A stretch of DNA of 25,132 nt from CAZMXS01 sp964570325 (lineage in GTDB: Bacteria; Verrucomicrobiota; Kiritimatiellia; CAIQIC01; CAZMXS01), in assembly GCA_964570325.1 (NCBI GenBank), contig CAZMXS010000068.1, positions 1-25,132 of the forward strand, given 5' to 3'. A program made the position numbers and the translations under genes. This document shows, piece by piece, positions 1 to 9,100 of the stretch. The number at the start of each line of letters is the position of its first letter. Positions within the stretch are counted from its first letter, which is position 1. A model generated the notes under the pieces. It did not search any database and had not been told where the DNA came from. It saw only the letters and a program-made list of their open reading frames with translations.

Positions 1-171
1 GGCCGACAATGGCAGACGATGTTTCGGCAGGAAGACGGACCGGGTGGCTTGGAGGAAATCCGCTTCACCCCCATGCCCGCGCGTTATATCTGTCTGCTCG
101 GCTCCAAACGCGGTACTGACTGGGGTTACTCGCTTTGGGAGTTTACGCCGCGTATGGCGGACGGCGAATGA
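1..171 (+). CDS. Partial CDS: C-terminal end of a discoidin (F5/8 type C) domain protein
   Basis: Reading frame 1 is open from the window edge to a TGA at 169-171 and gives 56 residues of a protein whose start lies outside the window. The visible end contains the last strands of an F5/8 type C (discoidin-like, galactose-binding fold) domain: a W-Q-T-M-F strand, an 'ARYICLLGSKR' strand, then 'TDWGYSLWEF'. This closely matches 'ARFVRVLGIKRKTGWGYSLHEF' in the next gene (split here as 'ARFVRVLGIKR' and 'TGWGYSLHEF'). Such domains usually bind cell-surface or polysaccharide sugars and are attached to glycosidases. The catalytic part, if any, is not visible. It is on the same strand as the next gene with a 124-bp gap, so co-transcription is possible. 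The frame is supported by the domain match, and a frame-2 reading through the same bases is not. Confidence 0.8.
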   Translation, partial: GRQWQTMFRQEDGPGGLEEIRFTPMPARYICLLGSKRGTDWGYSLWEFTPRMADGE

Positions 172-209
172 ATCGTTGGGCGCAATAAGGAAAGGCGGTG
201 GCAGGGGAA

Positions 210-226
210 GCGGGCCGGCTGCCCGC
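210..226. other. Small GC-rich hairpin in the gap between the two discoidin genes
   Basis: GCGGGC at 210-215 pairs with GCCCGC at 221-226 around a 5-nt loop. No T-run follows, so a classic intrinsic terminator is not supported. It could weakly attenuate read-through into the next gene or be chance pairing in GC-rich DNA. Confidence 0.2.
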
Positions 227-283
227 GCTCTAAGCGGCGTTCCGATTGGGAGCACGGGCATCTCGCCCACGACGAATGCGAAA

Positions 284-290
284 AAGGAGA
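284..290 (+). promoter_or_regulatory. Shine-Dalgarno site for the discoidin/glycosidase-like gene
   Basis: AAGGAGA lies 5 bases before the ATG at 296. This decides the start: the frame is also open upstream to position 44, but that stretch overlaps the previous coding end and has no signal peptide. The start at 296 has both a strong SD and an immediate Sec signal. Confidence 0.85.
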
Positions 291-295
291 CACAA

Positions 296-3049
296 ATGAA
301 CAACCGCATATCGTTTGCATGGTCATGGGTTGTGTTCGGCCTGTTATCCGTCGGCGCCTTTGCCGACGCGACGCCGGAGCGATTGGCGCCCATCGCCGTC
401 ACCGCCTCATCCTTTGAAACGGCCGAATTGCGCCCCGAGCTGGGCGCCGATGGCGACCCCGGCACGCGCTGGAGCAGCAAGGCGGCTGACCCGCAATGGA
501 TCACCCTGGATCTGGGCCGACCGCAAGCGATTGGGAAAATCGTGCTGGACTGGGAAGCCGCTTGCGCCGAGCTGTATCAGGTTCAAGCATCCGAAGATAA
601 CCAGAATTGGCATGTGCTGTTCGCGGAATCAAAGGGCGCGCCCGGCCGCAAGGAAATCGTTTTTGCGCCCACGACGGCGCGCTTTGTGCGGGTGCTTGGC
701 ATCAAACGCAAGACCGGCTGGGGCTATTCGCTCCATGAGTTCGCCGTATATCCCGGCACGGGAGCCGCCGCGCCGCTGACCCGATATCCTGCCGCGAACA
801 CTTATCGGTTCGATCGTTTGGCTCTGCAACCCGCCGCCTATTTCGGCGCCACCGCCGGCAACGCCCCGGCCGGGCACTACCCCATCTGGATGAGCAACCG
901 ACAGGGCTACTGGACGGTCGCGGGCACCGACGAAGGACCGGTTGAAAGTCTCATCTGCGAGGATGGGACAATCGAACTCTATTCGCGCGGTTGGTCGCTG
1001 ATGCCCTACCTGGATGACGATGGACGCCTGATAACCGCCCAAGACGTTCGCTTGAGCCAGTCGTTGGCGGATAATTACCTGCCAATCCCGACCGTTACCT
1101 GGGAGCACGACGGCCTGGTGTTCAGCCAGACCCTATTCGTTTCAGGCGCCAAGGATGCCAACATGGCGTATGCGCTTTATCGAATCGAGAACCGACGCGC
1201 GCAGCCGGCCGCGGGCCGTTTTTTCCTGACCTTCCGGCCGTTCCAGGTCACCCCGTCGTGGCAAGGCGAAGGCGGCGCCATGGATATTTTCAGCCTTGAA
1301 ATGCCGCAGGAAGAAAACGGGCATGTCGCGCGGGTCAACGGACGGGGACCGTTGTATTGTCTCACCGCGCCCGAGCAGGCGGGCGCCGTCACCTACCAGG
1401 AAGGCGAAATCATGGATTTCATCGCCGCCGGCAAGTTGCCGCCTCATACCGCTGTCCACGACCCATGGGGCGGGGCCAGCGGCGCGCTGCAATACCATTA
1501 CAATCTGGCGGCGGGCGCCGGCACAAACTACATCTTCGCCGCACCGCTGGGCCCGCAGGCGAATCCGGCCAGTCTCACCGCATCCGCGGTGGAAGCCGAA
1601 CGGACCCGCGCACTGGCGGGCTGGCGAAACAAACTGAACCGGATCAAGCTCGAGCTGCCGGACCCGTACCTGTTCGACGTTCTGCGCGCCAACCTGGCCT
1701 ATATTCTTATCAACCGGGATGGTCCGGTGTTGCAGCCCGGACCGCGCCACTATGAGCGCTCCTGGATCCGCGACGGCTGCATGATCGGCATCGCGCTGCT
1801 GCGCTGCGGTTACCGGGAAGAAGTGCGCGATTATATAGACTGGATTGCCGATCGGCAGTTATTCAGCGGCGACGTCCCGTGCATGATCAACGCCGACGGC
1901 AGTGTTTGGGATTGGGGCCGGACGCTGCCCGAATACGACGGCCAGGGCGCGTTTGTCACTCTCGTGGCGGAGTACTATCAGTTTACGGGCGACCGCGACT
2001 TGCTGGCGCGACGCTTCACGAATATCGTGAAAGCGTTGGAGTTCGCCGCACATCTGCGCGCGCAGCGGCTGACCGGGGAATACCGGGATGCCCAGGGCGA
2101 AAAGGCGCGCTATTATGGCTTATTACCCCTTTCCGTCAGCCACGAAGGCTATGCTGCGCCGGGCAAGCACAGCTACTGGGACGATTTCTGGGCACTGCGC
2201 GGCTGGCGCGCGGGCGCTGAAATGGCGCGGATTCTCGGCCAGACTAACCTGCTGCCGTGGATGGAGAACGAAGCGAATGATTTGCGCGCCTGCCTGCTCC
2301 AATCCATCGAACTAACCCAGGCGGCGTTTCAAACCAACTATATCCCGGGTTGCGCGGACCTGGGTGATTTTGACGCTTCGGCCACCGCCATCGCGTTATG
2401 GCCGGCGGCGGAATGGCGGCATCTGCCGCAGGATGAACTCCGCTTCACCTTCGACAAGTATTATGCGGAAGTGCTGACACCCCGCCTGCGAGGCACGGCC
2501 GATCCGACCAGCGGCTATGTGCCCTATGAGATGCGGCTGGGCACCGCATTCCTGATCATGGGCGAAAAACGAAAAGCATGGGATCTGGCGCGACACTTCC
2601 TCGGCGTGACCCGGCCGCACGGCTGGAACCAATGGGCCGAGGTCGTTTACGGAGAACCGCGCACCCCCGGCTACATCGGCGACATGCCCCACTCCTGGGC
2701 CGGCGCGGACTATATCAATATGGTTCGGACGATGTTTGCCTGGGAGGACGAGGGCCGGCTGGTGCTGGGCTTGGGCTTGGATGAACAATGGTTGGCTTAC
2801 GGTATTTCAGTTCAAGACCTGCCCACGCACTTCGGCCGGATCAGCTACACATTGAAGGCCGGTGGGAACGGGACGGTGGAGTTCAACGCGCGTGGCGATG
2901 CGCGAACGCCGCCGGCAGGCTTCGTGTTGACGTCACCACGCGCGGCACCGATCAAATCGGCGCAGGTCAACGGTGGGGGGTGGAAAGATTTCAGCGAAAA
3001 GGAAGTCCGCTTCGACTATTTGCCTTCAGAGATTGTCATCGCTTATTGA
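296..3049 (+). CDS. Secreted discoidin-domain six-hairpin glycosidase-like protein (917 aa)
   Basis: Probably an extracytoplasmic carbohydrate-active enzyme. Residues 1-24 form a Sec signal peptide (Asn-Asn-Arg, hydrophobic core, likely cleavage after AFA). Residues ~34-153 form an F5/8 type C domain ('DGDPGTRWSS', 'WITLDLGRP', 'GWGYSLHEF'). Residues ~165-440 look like a beta-sandwich of the kind that precedes the catalytic barrel in clan-like glycosidases. Residues ~455-830 are helix-rich and fit an (alpha/alpha)6 barrel, with 'YERSWIRDG' (486-494), 'PEYDGQGAF' (545-553), 'HSYWDDFWALRG' (625-636) and 'MPHSWAGADYI' (797-807). A short beta-rich tail follows. The acidic residues D493, E546/D548 and D629/D630 are the best catalytic candidates, by position in motifs only. 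Similar uncharacterised proteins occur widely in PVC bacteria and Bacteroidota, and I cannot assign a GH number. The signal and RBS support the start. It converges with the giant gene downstream. Confidence 0.88.
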   Translation: MNNRISFAWSWVVFGLLSVGAFADATPERLAPIAVTASSFETAELRPELGADGDPGTRWSSKAADPQWITLDLGRPQAIGKIVLDWEAACAELYQVQASEDNQNWHVLFAESKGAPGRKEIVFAPTTARFVRVLGIKRKTGWGYSLHEFAVYPGTGAAAPLTRYPAANTYRFDRLALQPAAYFGATAGNAPAGHYPIWMSNRQGYWTVAGTDEGPVESLICEDGTIELYSRGWSLMPYLDDDGRLITAQDVRLSQSLADNYLPIPTVTWEHDGLVFSQTLFVSGAKDANMAYALYRIENRRAQPAAGRFFLTFRPFQVTPSWQGEGGAMDIFSLEMPQEENGHVARVNGRGPLYCLTAPEQAGAVTYQEGEIMDFIAAGKLPPHTAVHDPWGGASGALQYHYNLAAGAGTNYIFAAPLGPQANPASLTASAVEAERTRALAGWRNKLNRIKLELPDPYLFDVLRANLAYILINRDGPVLQPGPRHYERSWIRDGCMIGIALLRCGYREEVRDYIDWIADRQLFSGDVPCMINADGSVWDWGRTLPEYDGQGAFVTLVAEYYQFTGDRDLLARRFTNIVKALEFAAHLRAQRLTGEYRDAQGEKARYYGLLPLSVSHEGYAAPGKHSYWDDFWALRGWRAGAEMARILGQTNLLPWMENEANDLRACLLQSIELTQAAFQTNYIPGCADLGDFDASATAIALWPAAEWRHLPQDELRFTFDKYYAEVLTPRLRGTADPTSGYVPYEMRLGTAFLIMGEKRKAWDLARHFLGVTRPHGWNQWAEVVYGEPRTPGYIGDMPHSWAGADYINMVRTMFAWEDEGRLVLGLGLDEQWLAYGISVQDLPTHFGRISYTLKAGGNGTVEFNARGDARTPPAGFVLTSPRAAPIKSAQVNGGGWKDFSEKEVRFDYLPSEIVIAY

Positions 3050-3106
3050 CCTTCCAACGGCAAAACCATCTCTCGTAGCCACCCGCTCACATTCGTGGGG
3101 ACGGTG

Positions 3107-3135
3107 GCGGGGTGCGACCACTGGGCGCACCCCGC
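3107..3135. terminator. Perfect 10-bp hairpin between convergent genes (candidate bidirectional terminator)
   Basis: GCGGGGTGCG (3107-3116) and CGCACCCCGC (3126-3135) are exact inverted repeats around a 9-nt loop. The hairpin sits 57 bases after the stop of the plus-strand gene and 38 bases after the stop of the minus-strand giant gene. There is no U-tract on either side, so this is not a textbook Rho-independent terminator. Its position between two converging stops makes a termination or mRNA 3'-end-protection role the simplest reading. Confidence 0.5.
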
Positions 3136-3173
3136 GGCAGGTACGTTCCAAACACCGGCCTGACAGCAGCACG

Positions 3174-6100
3174 CTACTGCGACTTCGGCAGATAACGGGT
3201 CGGCAAGGTGTACGGCAATCTGTTGGTCCACATCCAATCGCTGGTCGAGGCGTATGTAATAATCACCAAGGCATCGTCCGGCCCGTAGAAGCCCTCCGGC
3301 ACAGGTGTCCGCGACGCATCATTCAGGCGCCAGGTCTGGTCGGAAAGGCGGAACCACGCGTTGTATGGATAGGTGGCGCCGGTCGCCTTGTTATACTTCA
3401 GAATCTGGTCCGAGCGGATCGGCGTCGAAGCGTGACCCTTGAATCCGCTATTCGTCAGATTCATGTCCCGCGGGTGCATATAGGCCGGCACACCGAAGCT
3501 GATGAAGTTCTTGTTAGTGCAGCAGCGAATCCACTGTTTGCTCGTGTTCGTCGGTATGCGGCCCAGGAAGACGAACGTGCTGACCGGCCGATTGGTCGGG
3601 ATTTCCACAATACAGCCATCCTGGAGCGGAACCCGCATATTGTCCGCCGAAACGCCGTTCGTGTAACTCCACTGGAGCGGCGCGGCGCACAACCAGACAT
3701 AGCCGGTGGAGGTGGCGGTCTTGCTTCGGTTGTACCAGGTTACACGCGTGGAATCCAGCGGCGAACTTCCTGCCGGCAGATTCTTGCCGAAGACGTTGGC
3801 CATCGTGTTGCTGTCCGGCACGCCGGGCAGGGCCAGCCAGTTGCGCCCCGGATAGAGCTCGATCTTCTTGGCCACATACACTTCCTCGCTGGCCACCGGC
3901 GTGGCGCGGTCATTCCGCCACTGGTCGTGGCCCGACGCGCGGTAGAAGCGCATGACGCTGGGGCTGGGCGGCGCGACATCCGTCAGACGGTTGCTCCACC
4001 CATTCGCGCGCAGCGTATAGGCGCTGGCGTAGAAGTTTGAGTAATACGAGTTGTCCACACTGATCAGGTCATATTCGCGAATGATCTGATTCTGCGCATT
4101 GGTGGCCGCGTGCCAGAACAACGTCAGGTTGGTCACTCCGCCGACCACGCTGAACATACCCTGGGTCACGTTGAATCCGGCCAGCGTGACGTTCGTTATC
4201 GCCGACATCGGTCCAATGTTGCCCGCCTCGTCCTGGCCGACCAAGCCCAAGCTATAGGTCGTGCCAAAGATCAGGTTGCTGAGGATCGCCGAGTTGGCCG
4301 ACACGTTGGTCAGGCCGGGGTAGCCGTTTGTATAACAGAAATAGGGGCTGTTCGTAACATTCGGCGTCGAGCCGTCGTCAGTATAGTAGATTCGGTAGGT
4401 ATGCCACGGCGAGAGATTCACGCCGCCGCCGTTGGCCAACGCGTTCCAGTTCAAGTTGATTTCAGCCGTCGGATCGCTGCCTTCGCTGGCCATGACTCCG
4501 GCAATCTGCGCCGGCGGAGTCTGGTCGAGCTTGATCACGAAGTTCGTGTTCCAGCTCTTGCGGCGGTCGTTCGGCCGATCATTGTCATCATCCACCGAGA
4601 AGAACCAGTTGGTCGTGTTGCCCTCCAGCGCGTTGGTGAACGTGCCGCCCGTGATCTCCGCCACGGTAATGGTCGCCGTCATATTGTCCCAGAAGCAGGT
4701 CACCGCCAGCGCCGAACCGTGCCCGCTGACGCCGTTCATGAAGCGGATGAACTCGGTGTTGGCCGGCATGTTGGTTACCGTAACGACCACCTGCGTCCAA
4801 GTCGTGGCATTCACCCCATTCAGCGGCTGACCATTATGATCGGAGTTGTTTTCATTTTCCACGATCAACAGGCGGTTGGAATTGATATCGAAACACTCCA
4901 CCTTGATAAAGGCCACGCACTTGTTACCGCCGCTGCCGACCGCCGAAAGGTTGCCCTTGAACCAGGCATTGACCGAAATAACCCCCTTCAGGTCGTTCGT
5001 ATTGTGGATCCAAACATCCTGGCCGCAGAGGGTGTACTTCGACTCCCCATTGCCCAGAGTACCGGCGCCCAAAATATGCCGCACGCACTGCGTGCCAAAG
5101 CCGCCGGACATCACTCCCGGATCGGCGTCGTAGTGTAGATAAGAATCCCAGCTTCCCAACGAGGCCCAGGCGTTGGTATAGATGGGCCAGGTCGGCAGAC
5201 TCAATTCGTCATAGCCCACCTCATAGCTGGTGTTGCTGATCGCCCAGCCCGTCATGTTGTAGTAACTGTAACCGCTAACCAGGGCAAAACCATCCGTCAC
5301 CTCGGTTGGCTGCGCCGCATTGGTGGAGGCGCGGTACTCATAGATACCCGAAGCATCCTGGCCGGGTTCGAATGACAATACGAAGTTGTTAACATTCGTC
5401 CAACCTGTCGGCACCAGCGTCACATTGGCCGGCGGGGTCGGGTTGACCTGGTCATCATCAATCACGACAAACGTCTTGCTGGCGGTGTTGGAGAAGTAGT
5501 CGGAGTGATCAATCCGCTTCTCGTCGCTGGGCCGATCGGCATCCATGTCAATGGCCGAATACACGATGGAATAAGTTCCGGTCATCACGTTCGTGAACGA
5601 GTCCACGGCCGGCGCGGCTCGCCAGAGCTCCCAAACATTGCTGCCGGACTGTTTGTTCATGACGGTCCAGCCGACGGTCTGATGAACGGTATGGCCCGCC
5701 GGATTGATCAAGCTGTAATTCGGCGGCCACTGGTTGCCGCTCCAGGCCGTCGCCAGACCGCTCTCCTTGTCCTCCATATACATCCGCATGGACCACAGTC
5801 CGAGGTTGATGTCGCCGTCGGTCATCTGTTCGCCATTCTTGGCCTCAAAGCTTAAGGCCACCGGCGCGTTGGTGTCGTCATCCAGCACCTTCAGCCAACC
5901 CATGCGCTGGTTGATATTGGTCTTGCGGTCATAGAACCGGTCATCGTCCGCGTCGAACAGCGTGATGCGAATCTCATTCGAGCCGGAGTCCACCAGCGTG
6001 TTGATCTGGTCGCCGCTGAACGACTCGAAGCGCCAGCCGGTATAGGCGCCTTCCATATCGGTATCCGCGAAAGTCGAGCTATCGGCATCGGAGTAATTCG

Positions 6101-9100
6101 CCAGGTTGTTGGTCAACCAGCCGGTCACGCTGATATAGCCCTGCGTGGAGGCGTCGGTGGTTCCGCGCGAGAGGCCGCTCTGGGCGTCATACACGCTGAA
6201 TATCAGTTTCAGCGGATTGGTCGGGGTAACGCTCCCCAGATCGCCATCGCTGAGCAGGTACACCGCATTCGTGCCCGTGCCCGAGATCACCGGCATATTG
6301 GTGCTGTTCATCTGAACGGCCATCGGATAGGGCTGTTGCGGACCCAGCACCATATCGTCAAACTGCAACGCACCGTTCGGGCCGACGCCCCAGGCCTGGA
6401 TCAGGATGCGCACCCAGGCGCAATTGGCCGGCGAAGTCGCAATATTTTCCTGCCAGGTCCACTTCGTTCCGGGCGCACTGAAATAGTTGGTCTTGCCGCC
6501 GATTACAGTGCCCGCCCCATTCAGCCAATGGATGTGCAGCTCATGCGTTGTCGAGGTCCAGTTCGAATCGCTCCAGAACCAGCCGCCGGCCCGCCAGACG
6601 GTGCCGGCGGTAGTGGTGTTGGTGACCTCTTGCAGCCAGCCGCCTTCGGTGTAACCACCCCAAGTGCCCTTAATCGCGCCCTCCCATGTGCCGTTATCCT
6701 CGCCATGCATTGAGCGCCACCGCTCGCGCGAGGCATTGAGCCAGTAATTGCCATGGGCATCGGGATCGCCGGCCTTCCAGCCATAGGCGCCTTCCCAGTA
6801 GTTTCCGGAAGTCGGCGGGACATCAAAGCCCGGATTGCGGAGCAGGTTGAGCCAGGTGGACGCCGCGACAACCGGCATGTTGGTATCGTCATCAATAACC
6901 AGAAAGGCCAGTTGATTGGTCATGGTCAAGGTGTCGTTCGGCCGGTCGTCATCATAATCCACCACCGTGACGATCGCCGTATGCATCCCCAGCATGTTAT
7001 TGTCATGGTTGATGCCGGTGATCGGGTCGGCCAGCGGCTCTTCCGTTGATTTGGCCGCGCCGTTGGTCAGCGGCTTGGTCTCGAAAGTGCCGCCGCTGAC
7101 AATGACATTCCCGTTGGGCTGCTTGAGGTTGTAACTGGGCTGGCTGGCGCCCTCCGCGACAATTCCGCTGCCGACATCCTGCACTTTGCCGGTCAACACC
7201 AGGGTACCGCCGACTAGCTCGCCGTCCGACACCGGCCCAAAGTGCGTGCCCAGATAAGAGAAGGTGTTGTTGACATACCCATCCCATTCGGACGGAGTGA
7301 AGGTCTTGTTGGGCAAATAAACCGACAAGTTGCGGACCAGCGTCGTGTCCGACCCCCACATGGCGTCGCTGCCGATAACGCCCAGGACGTCCACTGTCGC
7401 GCCGCGGTAAGTCAGAGCGATCGCATCGTCACCGTTGTAGGGCAGCACATCGGTGTCGTCCGGTGTGCCGTCCCAGCCGGTGGCCAGCGAGTTGGCCACG
7501 ACGAAGACATCGCGATGCACCAGGGTTCCGCTTAACCGACGGCTCCAGCCCGGCGTTGTCGCGCCGTTGTTGAAGATCTGGATCACGACGTTGGTCATGT
7601 TAATGCTCTGCCCCGTGCCGTTGTAGATTTCGAGGTACTTGTCGTTGCCGGAGCCCTCGACATATTCGGAGAAGAAGAGTTCCGAACCCGAAAGCGGGTT
7701 GACCGAACTGTTGAAGGTCATATCGGTCAGGTTTGGAACAGCCGAGTCGTCGTCGGTCACTACAAAGTTGATATTGGTCGTGCCGGTCTTGCCGTCAGCC
7801 GCGCCCCAGCCGTCATCATCGGCATCCTTTGCCGTCACCGCCACCGTCCAAGTGCCGGTCAAGCGCTCATTGTAGGCAATGCTGAGGTTGTTTCGACCGA
7901 CATACGCCGGCGAGGCTCCGTCGGTGACCGTCTTGTCGCTGAATGCCAGCCCGACCGCCCACCCCAGCGCGCCCGTCGGGTTGGAGAGGCTGAAGATCGG
8001 CTTACTGGCGTGGCTGGTACCGTAGATGCCGCTGGCGTCGGTAATCACGCCGGTAATCGTCAGCCCGTTATCCTTGAGCGAACCGTCCGTCGTCGTAGTC
8101 CCGCCGTTGAAACGGAAACCGCTCATCGCCGGGTCGGTCGTGTCGTCATCCACCACCGTCAGGCGGCCGATGCCCTGCGCGTAGGTCGCGGCCTGGTCGT
8201 TCGGCCGGTCGTTGTCCGTGTCCACAAACGTCGCGTAGACCCACCAGCTCGTGGCCACGGTCACTAACTGCGACACGACATTATCGGTGAACAAGTCGGG
8301 CGACCCAGTGAAGGTCCAGACACTGGTAGCCACCAAGCCCGCCGTCGCCGGCGAGCTGTAATTGGTATTGTAACACTGCATGGTGTCGGCCCCGGACAGG
8401 ACCCCCGGCCCAATACTGAACGAGGTGTTCTGGTTGGTTGAGCCGGCGACCGCCCGCGCCACGCCGCTGGAAGCGTCCAAGGCGCCGATCGCGAAGATCA
8501 GCGGATTGCCCGCGCTGAGATTGGCGATATAACCGTCAGACACCGCGTAAATGGTGTTGGTGCCCGAGCCGCTGGTGGTCACCACGCCGTTGGCCGTGTG
8601 GTTGGAAGCGATAATCAGTTGCTTGGCCGACGCGCCGGCATAGGCGATCGTGCGGGATTTCGGGCCAACCGTGTCATCGTCCAGCACCCGCAACAGACCA
8701 AACTGCTGGTTGGTCAGCACCTGCGTGTCGCCCGGCCGATCATTATCGGCATCCGGGATCGTCGCCAGGATACGGTTGGTGCCGTAATCATAGAGCGTGC
8801 CGATATCCAAGGGGTTGAACGTGTCCCAGACCCAAACGTTGGTCGCCGTGTTGGCCGTCGCGCTGCCGGAGCTGTCGATCGAGGAGTAATTCAGCACGTT
8901 GCTGACCGACCAGGCGCCCAGGCTGACGTTCATCTGGTTCGTCGGCGAGGTCGTCCCGCGCGTGATCCCGCTCGCGTCGAAGGCGTTCAACACCAGTTTG
9001 AGACCGTTGCCGGTCTGCTTGAAGGTCACGTTGTCGAAGTAGCCATCCCACGTGCCGGTCCCGCCGGTCGGGGTATTCGTGGCCACAAACGAAATCACGG

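Noticed and set aside
44..295. N-terminal extension of the discoidin/glycosidase-like protein back to position 44
   Set aside because: The stretch overlaps the true end of the upstream gene in another frame, carries no domain, and a strong SD plus signal peptide mark the start at 296.
3174..3215. 'LPTRYLPKSQ' at the end of the giant protein as a sortase LPXTG-type anchor
   Set aside because: No Gly at the required position, no following hydrophobic segment and no basic tail.
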